DNA of 52,485 bases from Wohlfahrtiimonas larvae_A (lineage in GTDB: Bacteria > Pseudomonadota > Gammaproteobacteria > Cardiobacteriales > Wohlfahrtiimonadaceae). The DNA is taken from assembly GCA_040394195.1 (NCBI GenBank), contig JBEBSR010000012.1, positions 1-52,485 of the forward strand, written 5' to 3'. The notes under the pieces are model-generated. The model was not told the DNA's origin. It saw nothing but the letters and a program-made list of their open reading frames with translations, and did no database searches. Made by a program: the position numbers and the translations under genes. Each line of letters opens with the position of its first letter. The stretch's first letter is position 1. Of the stretch, positions 16,272 to 24,880 are shown one piece after another.

Positions 16272-18569
16272 ATGACAAAAACTTTGAAAGTTTCTATGGC
16301 CATTGCGGGATTATCATTTTCTGCATTAACGTTCGCAGTTGCTCAGCAATCAGAAGTTAAAGTGCCAAAATTAGATAAAAAAATCTCAAGAGAAGCATTT
16401 TTGCGCGATAAATTGACAGATAATACTGTGGGTTATGCACGTTTCCCAACACAATTTGGCATGGCTTTTAATATCAAAAATAAAGCATCAGATAAAGTTA
16501 TGACCAATGATGTGAATGAACGTATGATGTTGCATTTGAAGAAAATATTGCAAGATCCAAGTTTGGTGAATGAAGCATTAAAACAGCATTTATCTGTACC
16601 ACTAGATCTAGTACCATTGGATTTAGGGCAATTGACATCGTTGATTTATACAGTGGTGGATGGCCCGATTGAAATCATGGCAACGGATATGAATAAAATG
16701 ATTTCACCAGCCACACAAGCTTTGATTGTTGTGCCTGTACAGTTTTCATCAGCAAAAGAGTTAGATGACGCATTGGTAAAATTATTAAAGCAAGATGTTG
16801 GCATTAAAAATCAAAATGGTTTTTATTCATTGCCACCAGTTGCTTCGATGTATTTGGATGAAAAAGAGAAACGCTTATTCATTTCTATTGCACAAAAAGC
16901 GCTATCAGAAGCTCAGTTGAAACAGACAGTTAGCGCGTTGAAATCTACAAAAGAACATCGTATGTATGCTTATGAGAATCAGATTGATTTAACAGGGCAA
17001 AATTTCTTTGTATGGGCTGATGTGACTGGTAGCCGAGATATGATTGCAATGTTGGCACAGAAAGAATCGCCAACGGCTGCTGAATTTATTCAAAATACGG
17101 AAGGTTTAGCATTGGGTGTTGGTACAACGGCCAATCAACAAGGACAAGCTAAATTCATCACTAAAACGAATACGCAAAAAATTGCAGCATTGAAGGATTT
17201 CGCACAACCTTTAGATTTTAAAACTGTAGGCAAGCCTCAATCTTTAGCTGTCGTTGCTTTGCCATCTAAGCAAACCGTCATTGAATTATTGAAGAAAAAT
17301 AATGTGATGGATGATGCTCAATTGCAAGAGTTTACAAAGCAATCAGAAGAGAATTTATCTTTTAATATATTGGATTTATTAGATATCATTGGCCCACAAG
17401 CCGTTGCCTATGAAGATGAAACTGGTTCAAACTTTGCGATCGGTATTCAAAATAAAGAAGCTTTCCAGCAGTTGATTCAAAAATTAGAAGCTAAAGATTT
17501 TGCAACACATACAGTGAATAAAGGCATTCATGAGCTTAAATTGAAAAACCCATTATTCGATTTAATGAAACTGGTGAGTGCAGAACCTAATATGGATATC
17601 ATGGAAATTATTGGCCGTGAATATGGCATGATTCAACCTTGGTTTGCAGAGATAATTTCTGCTATTTATGGTGTGCGTGCTTTGGATGTAAACTTTTACC
17701 TATATTGGAATGAAGAGCAAAATTGGATTGTATTGAATACATTGCCATATTCATTGACAGAGCGTAATAAGGCTAAAGTTTCTGTAGCGAAATGGTTAGA
17801 GGATCAAGGCATTCGATCATCTGGCTTACTATTGAGTTATACGGCTGAAATAAAAGGTGCAGAGGAAGCTTGGTATCGTGATTATGTGAAATTTATGCGT
17901 AATAACTATGATTTATTGGGACAAAAATTTGATCCGTTTTCTATGCCATCACCATCTTATATGAAGTTTAACCCAACATCGCGCATAGGTTTGCACACTG
18001 CGATGGATAAAGAATGGTTTGTGGTTTCATTGGATTATGATATTTCTCCATTTTATGGTTATTCTATGTTTGCAGGGCAAGGTGCAATAGGTTTAGTGGG
18101 TGTATTATCATCTTTTGCATTGCCTGCTTATCAAGATTATACAAAGCGCACTTATGTTTCTGAGGGTATGGCTTTATCTGCTGGCGTAAAACTTGCAGCC
18201 ACTGAAATGTTTATCACCGAAGGTAAATGGCCTGTTGATAATGAAGAAGTAGGCTTGGCAGATGCGGATCAAATTACATCTAAAGCAGTAGATGGTATAT
18301 CTATTTTAGAAAATGGACAGATCTATATTTCATATAATTACAATGTGCAATATGGTGGTTATTTGATTCTTCAAGCTGATCCAACTGAAACAGATGCTGT
18401 GAATTGGTATTGTTTCCAAACAAACTTAGATGCTAAAGTTTTGCCAGCAAAATGCCGTGAAGAAGTAATGTTTGCAGATGAAACTTATGAATATGATGAT
18501 TCAGAGTATGAAGTTGAGTTAGAAGATGCAGTACAAGCAGCAGAAGAAGCAACAGACGCTGCTCAATAA
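16272..18569 (+). CDS. Exported protein with a C-terminal type IV pilin-like domain, 765 aa
   Basis: A signal peptide (ending TFAVAQQ, about residue 25) precedes a roughly 550-residue periplasmic region with no cysteine motif or membrane segment that I recognise; it loosely resembles DUF3352-type proteins. Near residue 604 a hydrophobic stretch GLVGVLSSFALPAYQDYTKR begins, identical in pattern to the end of the type IVa pilin N-terminal helix (ALPAYQDY at about 616-623). The following VSEGMALSAGVKLAATE, GKWPVDNEEVGLA and the C-terminal pair Cys714/Cys728 match a complete pilin globular domain. The prepilin cleavage site and FTLIE segment are missing, so it cannot be processed as a normal pilin. 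An acidic tail of Asp/Glu and Ala follows. It stands alone between yigZ and a terminator. Confidence 0.8.
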   Translation: MTKTLKVSMAIAGLSFSALTFAVAQQSEVKVPKLDKKISREAFLRDKLTDNTVGYARFPTQFGMAFNIKNKASDKVMTNDVNERMMLHLKKILQDPSLVNEALKQHLSVPLDLVPLDLGQLTSLIYTVVDGPIEIMATDMNKMISPATQALIVVPVQFSSAKELDDALVKLLKQDVGIKNQNGFYSLPPVASMYLDEKEKRLFISIAQKALSEAQLKQTVSALKSTKEHRMYAYENQIDLTGQNFFVWADVTGSRDMIAMLAQKESPTAAEFIQNTEGLALGVGTTANQQGQAKFITKTNTQKIAALKDFAQPLDFKTVGKPQSLAVVALPSKQTVIELLKKNNVMDDAQLQEFTKQSEENLSFNILDLLDIIGPQAVAYEDETGSNFAIGIQNKEAFQQLIQKLEAKDFATHTVNKGIHELKLKNPLFDLMKLVSAEPNMDIMEIIGREYGMIQPWFAEIISAIYGVRALDVNFYLYWNEEQNWIVLNTLPYSLTERNKAKVSVAKWLEDQGIRSSGLLLSYTAEIKGAEEAWYRDYVKFMRNNYDLLGQKFDPFSMPSPSYMKFNPTSRIGLHTAMDKEWFVVSLDYDISPFYGYSMFAGQGAIGLVGVLSSFALPAYQDYTKRTYVSEGMALSAGVKLAATEMFITEGKWPVDNEEVGLADADQITSKAVDGISILENGQIYISYNYNVQYGGYLILQADPTETDAVNWYCFQTNLDAKVLPAKCREEVMFADETYEYDDSEYEVELEDAVQAAEEATDAAQ

Positions 18570-18591
18570 TCATAACTAATATTCACAGTAG

Positions 18592-18625
18592 AAATCCTGC
18601 ATAAAACATGCGGGATTTTTTTATG
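18592..18625 (+). terminator. Rho-independent terminator after the pilin-fusion gene
   Basis: AAATCCTGCAT (18592-18602) pairs with ATGCGGGATTT (18608-18618) with one G-U pair, followed by a T run. Confidence 0.9.
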
Positions 18626-18677
18626 TTCATTATATCTACAAAATCATGAATTTAAATGTTATATTTTTCAATTGGTA

Positions 18678-18694
18678 TGAAAATTATTCATGAA
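18678..18694 (+). promoter_or_regulatory. MetR-type operator upstream of the metR-like gene
   Basis: TGAAAATTATTCA (18678-18690) fits the known MetR consensus TGAANNTNNTTCA at every fixed base. It overlaps a perfect palindrome TTCATGAA (18687-18694). The site ends about 30 bases before the start codon of a MetR-like regulator, which suggests autoregulation; this is an inference from motif and position. Confidence 0.6.
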
Positions 18695-18720
18695 TAGATA
18701 TTTAATATTAAAGGGTAAAG

Positions 18721-19602
18721 ATGATTGAGAGAATTCATTTAAATATATTGCGTGAGATTGAAAGACAAGGCTCATTAACAGCCGCAGCAGATGCTTTAAA
18801 TTTAACTCAATCAGCATTAAGCCATACGATAAAAAAATTAGAAGGGCAGTTGAATACAGAGCTTTGGATCAAAGAAGGCCGAAAGCTTCGTTTAACAGAG
18901 GCAGGGCAATATCTACAAGATCAGGCCAATCGTTTATTGCCTCAATTGGAACGAGTGGATGAAAATCTCAAACGCTATGCTAATCATGAAAAAGGCACAT
19001 TGCACATTGGTATGGAATGCCATCCTTGTTATCAATGGCTATTAAGTATTGTGAATCCATTCTTGCAAGAATCACCAGGTGTTGATGTGGATGTGAAGCA
19101 ACGCTTCAAATTCGGTGGCATGGCGGCGCTATTTAACTATGATATTGATCTATTGATTACACCTGATCCATGGACGATGACGCAAATTATATTTCAGCCA
19201 GTATTTGGTTATGAATTGGTATTAGTTGTGGGTGAGAATCATCATTTGCGTGGCAAAGATTACATTGTGCCACAGGAATTATTGGATGAAACACTTTTCA
19301 CTTATCCCGTGGAAACAGCACGATTGGATATTTTTCAGCAATTTTTAATTCCTGCACAATGCATGCCAAAACAACATAAGCAATTAGAAGATACAGAAAT
19401 TATTTTACAAATGGTTGCGGCTAATCGTGGTGTGACAGCAATGCCAAGATGGCTCATTGATAAATATCGAGAAAAATTACCGATTTATCCAATCAGTTTG
19501 GGGGCTGGGATTTTTAAACATATTTATGTGGGTTATCGCCAAGCAGATCAGTGTAATGCGCATATTCAAAAATTTATTGAGCTGGCAAAGCATAGCAAGT
19601 AA
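18721..19602 (+). CDS. metR: MetR-like LysR-family transcriptional regulator
   Basis: The 293-residue protein has an N-terminal winged helix-turn-helix (GSLTAAADALNLTQSALSHTIKKLE at about 17-41) and a LysR substrate-binding domain. The latter follows E. coli MetR closely in pattern: LHIGMECHPCYQWLL, FGYELVLVVGENHHL, TYPVETARLDIF and ILQMVAANRGVTAMPRW. MetR uses homocysteine as co-effector and controls metE/metH-type methionine genes. No methionine gene adjoins it here, but a perfect MetR consensus site lies just upstream. It converges with the TPM gene, the two stops being only a few bases apart. Confidence 0.85.
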   Translation: MIERIHLNILREIERQGSLTAAADALNLTQSALSHTIKKLEGQLNTELWIKEGRKLRLTEAGQYLQDQANRLLPQLERVDENLKRYANHEKGTLHIGMECHPCYQWLLSIVNPFLQESPGVDVDVKQRFKFGGMAALFNYDIDLLITPDPWTMTQIIFQPVFGYELVLVVGENHHLRGKDYIVPQELLDETLFTYPVETARLDIFQQFLIPAQCMPKQHKQLEDTEIILQMVAANRGVTAMPRWLIDKYREKLPIYPISLGAGIFKHIYVGYRQADQCNAHIQKFIELAKHSK

Positions 19603-19607
19603 TGATG

Positions 19608-20582
19608 TTACCATCCACCTGTTGCACCACCGCCACCACTTTTTCCTCCTCGACCATGTCGATCATTAGAGTTGGGTGACGCAGAAGAAGCATTGGATCG
19701 GGAGCTACTCGTATTAGAGGTATTTGAACGTGAGCTATGGGTAGATCTATTGTGATGATTAGAATTAGCAGTTTTGGTGCTACTAAAGGAAACTTCTTCA
19801 GGGTGATGGATCAGCATATGAATCAATGCAACGAACATAAATACACAAACACCAATAACAATGGATGCAGGCAATACTCCGATATAAACATTGCTGATGA
19901 ATACTGCTAATATTGCAACGCTCATAGAAAGTAAAAATGTGGCTTTAGGTTTCCATCGATATAAGTAAAACAATAAAATTAAAGCCATCACAATAATAAA
20001 AATGAAGCCAAAGTTACTTTTGGTATAAGAGTATTCTGGAATAACTTTTTCTGTTTTTGAGTAGGAGGTTTTAGTTAAAGCTTCTGCCTGAATTAATGCG
20101 ATAATTGCATTAGTTGCTTGATCAATACCTTGATAATAATTTTGATTTTTAAAATGGGGCGAAAGGTATTCATTAAGAATTTTAGCGGCAGTTATATCAG
20201 GAATCGTACCTTCTAATCCATAACCAACTTCAAGACGAGTTTTATTATCATTGATGGAAATAATCAGCAAAATGCCATCATCAATATCTTTTCTGCCTAG
20301 TTTCCATTGCTCCATCACACGAACGCCATAATCCACAATGTCCTCATTATTCAATTGTGGAATGATTAAAACGGCGATTTGTGAGCCTAATTCACGCTCA
20401 AATTGCATGATTTTTTCACCCAATTTGGATTTCTCAGAAACTTTTAAAATATTAGCACCATCCATTACACCATTATTTAAAGGTGGAATTGCTGTCTGTG
20501 CCATGCTCACGCTTAAAACGCTATTGATTAGGATGATCAAGAGCCAAGTCATAAATTTTTGGATAGGCAAATAATTTTTCAT
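19608..20582 (-). CDS. TPM-domain membrane protein with glycine-rich tail (YgcG family)
   Basis: A signal peptide (residues about 10-28, ending SVSMAQ) is followed by a TPM domain: NNGVMDGANILKVSEKSKLGE, ELGSQIAVLIIPQL, DDGILLIISINDNKTRLEVGYGLEG and a C-terminal helix to about 165. Two membrane segments lie around 190-255. The end is a Ser/Asn/His-rich stretch finishing GRGGKSGGGGATGGW, the glycine-rich tail usual in this family. TPM proteins have phosphatase-like or assembly roles in some systems; the role in LemA-linked operons is not defined. The ATG overlaps the lemA stop by four bases, so both are co-translated. Confidence 0.88.
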   Translation of the reverse strand: MKNYLPIQKFMTWLLIILINSVLSVSMAQTAIPPLNNGVMDGANILKVSEKSKLGEKIMQFERELGSQIAVLIIPQLNNEDIVDYGVRVMEQWKLGRKDIDDGILLIISINDNKTRLEVGYGLEGTIPDITAAKILNEYLSPHFKNQNYYQGIDQATNAIIALIQAEALTKTSYSKTEKVIPEYSYTKSNFGFIFIIVMALILLFYLYRWKPKATFLLSMSVAILAVFISNVYIGVLPASIVIGVCVFMFVALIHMLIHHPEEVSFSSTKTANSNHHNRSTHSSRSNTSNTSSSRSNASSASPNSNDRHGRGGKSGGGGATGGW

Positions 20583-21103
20583 GGCTTGCTCACAAATTGT
20601 ATCGCTTGATAATCAAACATATTAGCAATCAAAACATAAGGTACTTTGCGAATGATTGTATTGTATTCACGAATGGCTTCAATATAGCGATTACGTGCGA
20701 CAGCGATACGATTCTCTGTGCCTTCTAATTGCACCATTAAATTTTGATACAGCTCATTAGCTTTCAAGTCAGGATAATTTTCTACTAAGGCAGTCAATTG
20801 TGAAGTTTGTTGATCCATTGTTTTTTGAGTATTTTCATACGATTGCAGTGAATGCAATTGTGCACGAGTTTCACTGATTTCTTTAAAAATAGCTTGTTCG
20901 TGTTCAGTATAATTTTGCACAGTTTCCACAAGTTTAATGATCAAGTCTGATTTTCTTTGGTATTGATTCAATACTTCAGAAGCTGCTGCATTTTGCTTTT
21001 CATCCAATGCTTGAATTGTATTGTAGTAACTGATTAATAGTGAACCAAATATGATTACTATAATTGTGAGAGGAATAAAAACCCAGTTGGTCGTTTTAGT
21101 CAT
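20579..21103 (-). CDS. LemA family protein
   Basis: The 174-residue protein has one N-terminal membrane segment (FIPLTIIVIIFGSLLISYYN), then an all-helical LemA domain with QNAAASEVLNQYQRKSDLIIKLVETVQNYTEHE, YPDLKANELYQNLMVQLEGTENRIAVARNRYIEAIREYN and the ending of the family (FDYQAIQF). LemA proteins are membrane-anchored helical bundles of unsettled function, usually encoded together with a TPM protein as here. It is the middle gene of a three-gene minus-strand group; the upstream paralogue-tail gene is separated by about 150 bases. Confidence 0.92.
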   Translation of the reverse strand: MTKTTNWVFIPLTIIVIIFGSLLISYYNTIQALDEKQNAAASEVLNQYQRKSDLIIKLVETVQNYTEHEQAIFKEISETRAQLHSLQSYENTQKTMDQQTSQLTALVENYPDLKANELYQNLMVQLEGTENRIAVARNRYIEAIREYNTIIRKVPYVLIANMFDYQAIQFVSKP

Positions 21104-21252
21104 AATAGGTAATCACCCTCGATAAAATTAAGAAACCAACAGCTTCTCTCATAATTATTGTTAACCTTTTGTTCTAACTTATTAATTTTTTCATTATAAA
21201 GCATATTTTTAGCTTGTGGGGATGATGAGCGATTCTCATAGCATAGATCAAT

Positions 21253-22329
21253 TTACCAATCGCTACTTGCGCCACCGCCACCACTTTTACCGCCATTGCC
21301 TGATCGGTTGCTTGAGGATGAGCTACCTGAGCTAGAAACGCTCAGATTAATATTAATAGGATTCTTGAGTAAACCTGTATATAAACCGATCATTTGTAAG
21401 ATTAGAAAAGCTCCTGATATTTTTAAGCTCGATAGGTTCGATACATTAAATAAGAACAAACCTATAAATAATACTGCTGAAGAAGGTATGGCTTGAAAAC
21501 AGATGTTAAAAAATTTATTTGTTTTAAGATTAGTGCCCGTATTTAATAAATAATAAAGAAAAATGGCTGTAAATATAATCAATGTGTATTGCCACGACCA
21601 AAGCCCTGCAAAAGCTAAAAAGAGTGAATAAAAAAATGTAAAAAATAAGGCAAGAAAAAATGCTGCAATACTGCCTGAATATAATAATTCAAATGCGTTA
21701 TTGGGCTCATCTTGCATGCGTTTAACTTTCTTCATGTAGACAATGAAGCGATTATCAGGTTTATTCTTTTTTTGGGATTTCTTAGATTTTTGATGCTTAC
21801 CTTTTTTGTTCTTTCTACCAACATATTTTAGTGCATTTTCCTCTTCTTTGATCTCTGCATTAATCTCTTTTTTATTGAAGGCATAAAAAGTGAATAAGAT
21901 TCCGAATATGATTGTCATTGCTCCCACAATAAATACACTGAATAACATTGCGATGGATAGAAGGTGAGGTAGCCATTGCAAAGCAAGCATTTGTACCCAA
22001 TAGGGCAAATGATCTTGTAAACCTTGCTCTCCAAATTGAATGCCATTAGGAATATTGGGATTAAAGCTCCCATATTGAATGAAGAGCGAAACTAAAATAG
22101 CAATAATGGGAATGCTATAAAAAGGATAACGTCGTATCGTTGTGTAAATCAAAGAAATCCACATCAAAAATGACATGCCAATTAAATAGCCAAAGAGAAT
22201 ATCTAAAAAGCCAAAATCATTGGGTGATTTTGTGATGAGTAATTCAGAAAAGCCTAAATTTCCTACCATATGGAATATGATTAGGAATACAACCAATAAT
22301 ACTTTTGGTTTGTTTTGATGGAAGTTCAT
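21253..22329 (-). CDS. Polytopic membrane protein with TPM-like glycine-rich tail but no TPM domain
   Basis: This 358-residue protein has about eight hydrophobic segments with a strongly basic cytoplasmic-type loop (VGRKNKKGKHQKSKKSQKKN) near residue 165. Its C terminus, Ser-rich and ending GGKSGGGGASSDW, copies the tail of the TPM protein encoded two genes downstream (GGKSGGGGATGGW). I see no TPM domain and cannot name a family; it may be a degenerate DUF2207-like partner, which in other genomes carries the same kind of tail. The start ATG has only a weak binding site. It is transcribed toward lemA with a gap of about 150 bases. Confidence 0.68.
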   Translation of the reverse strand: MNFHQNKPKVLLVVFLIIFHMVGNLGFSELLITKSPNDFGFLDILFGYLIGMSFLMWISLIYTTIRRYPFYSIPIIAILVSLFIQYGSFNPNIPNGIQFGEQGLQDHLPYWVQMLALQWLPHLLSIAMLFSVFIVGAMTIIFGILFTFYAFNKKEINAEIKEEENALKYVGRKNKKGKHQKSKKSQKKNKPDNRFIVYMKKVKRMQDEPNNAFELLYSGSIAAFFLALFFTFFYSLFLAFAGLWSWQYTLIIFTAIFLYYLLNTGTNLKTNKFFNICFQAIPSSAVLFIGLFLFNVSNLSSLKISGAFLILQMIGLYTGLLKNPININLSVSSSGSSSSSNRSGNGGKSGGGGASSDW

Positions 22330-22483
22330 ATAGTTTTTATTAGAAGCAATATATTAATTAATAGTTCAATGTATTATACCTTCATATTGATTGAACTGCT
22401 GCCATATCTAGTTATTGATTGATTTTGTGCAAAATCATCTTTAATCTAAAGTTGAAGAATAAACCACAACCAAAGCAGGCTAT

Positions 22484-23068
22484 ATGAAGGATTTTATTTT
22501 AGAAAATGAGTACGTTTTATTGCGCCCATTAACAGCAGAAGATTTTGAATTGTTTTTACCCTATTCATTGAATGAACCTGAAACGTGGCATTTTTCACCA
22601 AGAAGTGCAGCGGGTGAAGATAATCTTCGTAAATATCTGGATTATGCTTTAACGAGAAAAGTAGAAGGCACAGAATATCCTTTTGTGGTGATTGATAAAA
22701 AATCAGGGCAGTGTATTGGTAGCACGCGTTATTACAATATCAGCGAGCGCAATCGTAACTTAGAGATTGGCTTTACTTGGTATGGCAAAGCATTTCGTGG
22801 CACTGGCATCAATAAACAATGCAAATTCCTATTGCTGCAACATGCATTTGAAGTGATGAATGTGTTGCGCGTTGGCTTTAAAGCAGATGCCACAAACGCT
22901 GTGAGCGTTGCAGCGATGAAAAGTGTAGGGGCAAAAGAAGATGGCGTTCTTCGCCAAGATACATTGATGCTCGATGGTAGATTCAGAGATACGATGGTTT
23001 TGAGCATTCTGCAAAACGAATGGCACGATTCAGTGAAAGCCATGTTGATGGCAAAATTGGCTAAATAA
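22484..23068 (+). CDS. GNAT N-acetyltransferase, RimJ/RimL type
   Basis: The 194-residue protein opens like RimJ/RimL enzymes (ENEYVLLRPLTAEDFELF). It contains IGSTRYYNISERNRNLEIGFTWYGKAFRGTGINKQCKFLLLQHAFEV, with the acetyl-CoA-binding R-G-T-G-x-N segment, and ends in the FKADATNAVSVAAMKSVGAKEDGVLRQ pattern typical of this subgroup. Such enzymes acetylate N-terminal or small-molecule amines; the substrate cannot be predicted. An inverted repeat follows the gene. Confidence 0.88.
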   Translation: MKDFILENEYVLLRPLTAEDFELFLPYSLNEPETWHFSPRSAAGEDNLRKYLDYALTRKVEGTEYPFVVIDKKSGQCIGSTRYYNISERNRNLEIGFTWYGKAFRGTGINKQCKFLLLQHAFEVMNVLRVGFKADATNAVSVAAMKSVGAKEDGVLRQDTLMLDGRFRDTMVLSILQNEWHDSVKAMLMAKLAK

Positions 23069-23082
23069 TCATACTACAATCA

Positions 23083-23106
23083 CTCCTGACATAATGGTGT
23101 CAGGAG
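23083..23106. repeat. Inverted repeat between GNAT and VOC genes
   Basis: CTCCTGACA (23083-23091) and TGTCAGGAG (23098-23106) form a perfect 9-base-pair hairpin with a 6-base loop. There is no T run directly after it, so it is either a weak terminator or an RNA-stability element at the end of the GNAT transcript. Confidence 0.6.
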
Positions 23107-23169
23107 CACTTGGTTATACTCTTTTTAACTTCATGAGAAGTGATATTTATGAATTTTAAGGAGAGTATT

Positions 23170-23550
23170 ATGTCATTCAATAGTCCAATCGCTTGGTTTG
23201 AAATTGTTACACAAGACTTTGATCGCGCATGTGATTTTTACAGCAAAGTTTTTAACATTACATTTGAAAAAAGAACTGTTGATACGATGCAAATGGCGAT
23301 TTTCCCTTATCAAGAAGGCAATGTTGGCGGGAATTTAGTCCATAGTCCATGTTATGCGGATCATAAACCTGGTGCAGGCACAGTTGTGGTTTATTTGAAC
23401 TGTGAATCAGTGACAGCGCAGTTGAAGAGAATTATTGAATTAGGCGGTAAAGAAGTTTTCCCTGTGACAGAAATTTGTAACAATAACTTTATCGCAGGCT
23501 TTGAAGATAGCGAAGGTAATTACATTGGTCTTTGCTCTAAAGGTGAATAA
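23170..23550 (+). CDS. VOC (glyoxalase/bleomycin-resistance fold) family protein
   Basis: I choose the ATG at 23170, which has AAGGAG seven bases before it; the frame is open ten codons further upstream. The 126-residue protein has the VOC pattern: PIAWFEIVTQDFDRACDFYSKVFNI, MAIFPYQEGNVGGNLV, GTVVYLNCESVTAQLKRIIELGGKEVFP and GFEDSEGNYIGLCSKG, covering two beta-alpha-beta-beta-beta units. Members bind a metal and act on diverse small molecules; the substrate is unknown. It is followed after 42 bases by a YafY-type regulator, a pairing that recurs in other bacteria and suggests linked regulation. Confidence 0.88.
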   Translation: MSFNSPIAWFEIVTQDFDRACDFYSKVFNITFEKRTVDTMQMAIFPYQEGNVGGNLVHSPCYADHKPGAGTVVVYLNCESVTAQLKRIIELGGKEVFPVTEICNNNFIAGFEDSEGNYIGLCSKGE

Positions 23551-23592
23551 ATTATAGTAATATTGTTACATAATTTTTATTGAGCCAATATT

Positions 23593-24279
23593 ATGCGCCG
23601 TGCTGATCGATTATTTGAAATCATCCAACATTTACGCAGTCGTCAATTAACGACTGCATTATGGTTGAGCGAGAAACTCGAAGTTTCAGAGCGAACGATC
23701 TATCGTGATATTCAAGATTTGATCAGTAGCGGCGTTCCAATTGATAGTGCAGCGGGCGTTGGTTATATTCTGCGTAAAGAGTATGATTTACCACCATTGA
23801 TGTTCGATGCAGATGAAATCACAAGTTTAGTTATTGGCATTAAAATGGCAATGGCACTTGGTGGCAATGTTGCAAAATCAGCCGAGCATGCATTATCCAA
23901 AATTAATCATGTGATCCCAAAAACGTTGAAACAACGTATTGAAGGTATGCAAATTCATACGCCATTTTCTTATGAATGTGGTTTATTGGGGGATCACATT
24001 ACAGCTATTAATCTTGCAATCCAAAATAGCCATCCTATTGAGATGGATTATCAAAAGCTCAATCAAACAGCGATTGAGAAACGGATTGTTTATCCTTTGG
24101 GAATTTTCTTTTGGAGCACGAAATGGACTTTGGTTGCTTGGTGTACTTTGCGTGAAGATTTTCGTCATTTCAGAATAGATAAAATTCAAAGCCTAACAAT
24201 GTTAGAGGAACAATTCACATTGGAAGGCCATCAAAATCTACAAACATTCTTAAAATTAGTCACTGGCCAAGTTCAATAA
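23593..24279 (+). CDS. YafY-type transcriptional regulator (HTH + WYL)
   Basis: The N-terminal helix-turn-helix (MRRADRLFEIIQHLRSRQLTTALWLSEKLEVSERTIYRDI) is the HTH_11 type typical of DeoR-like/YafY regulators. The C-terminal half contains a WYL domain starting near residue 130 (IEMDYQKLNQTAIEKRIVYPLGIFFWSTKWTLVAWCTLREDFRHFRIDKI). WYL domains sense ligands, often nucleic-acid-related. The 228-residue length is usual. It probably controls the upstream VOC gene. Its 3' end overlaps the end of the convergent phosphodiesterase gene by 24 bases. Confidence 0.9.
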   Translation: MRRADRLFEIIQHLRSRQLTTALWLSEKLEVSERTIYRDIQDLISSGVPIDSAAGVGYILRKEYDLPPLMFDADEITSLVIGIKMAMALGGNVAKSAEHALSKINHVIPKTLKQRIEGMQIHTPFSYECGLLGDHITAINLAIQNSHPIEMDYQKLNQTAIEKRIVYPLGIFFWSTKWTLVAWCTLREDFRHFRIDKIQSLTMLEEQFTLEGHQNLQTFLKLVTGQVQ

Positions 24280-24768
24280 ATCATTTGTACCTGCATGATA
24301 GAAATCCACTTGATGCTTTTGTGTTTTATCTAAAGTAATGACAGCATAGGTTTTCTCTTTACGACTACGTGGATAAGCTAAACTACCAGGATTCACCATC
24401 AATACATCATTCATCATGTTCGCTTTAGCAATATGAGTATGGCCATATAGTGCGATTTCAGCACCCATTTCTTTTGCACGATCATTAAGCTTATCTAGAG
24501 ATATTTTCACATCATGCATGTGTCCATGCGTTATATAGATTTTGTGTTGTCCAATTTTAATGAAGAGTTCATTGGGCAAAGTGCGGTCATAATCACAGTT
24601 GCCACGTACAATGTGTACTTTTTTGAGAATGGGATCAAAATTCATTAATTCTGAATCACCACAATGGAAGATTGCCGTTACATCTGTATGTTTTTCAAAA
24701 ATGTCCTTGAGTGGCAAAACTAGCCCGTGTGTATCACTAATCACTAAGATTTTTTTATTGTTTGGCAT
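24256..24768 (-). CDS. YsnB/YfcE-like metallophosphoesterase
   Basis: The 170-residue protein is a compact calcineurin-like phosphoesterase. Metal-binding motifs appear in order: SDTHG (residues about 11-15), FHCGDSE near 34, VRGNCDYD near 55, YITHGHMHD near 78 and LYGHTHIA near 107, followed by NPGSLAYPR. This is the MJ0936/YfcE group of cytoplasmic phosphodiesterases; the sequence looks closer to Bacillus YsnB than to E. coli YfcE. The physiological substrate is unknown. It is divergent from the polymer-forming-like gene at 24881. Confidence 0.9.
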   Translation of the reverse strand: MPNNKKILVISDTHGLVLPLKDIFEKHTDVTAIFHCGDSELMNFDPILKKVHIVRGNCDYDRTLPNELFIKIGQHKIYITHGHMHDVKISLDKLNDRAKEMGAEIALYGHTHIAKANMMNDVLMVNPGSLAYPRSRKEKTYAVITLDKTQKHQVDFYHAGTNDLLNLASD

Positions 24769-24880
24769 GTTTTTTAGTTCTTTAATCAGATTAAGATGCG
24801 CTATCGTAGCGGAGTTTCATGACAACTATATAAAATTACGCAAAAAAATACTATATTGATGAGAGCAATTTCTATTTAAT

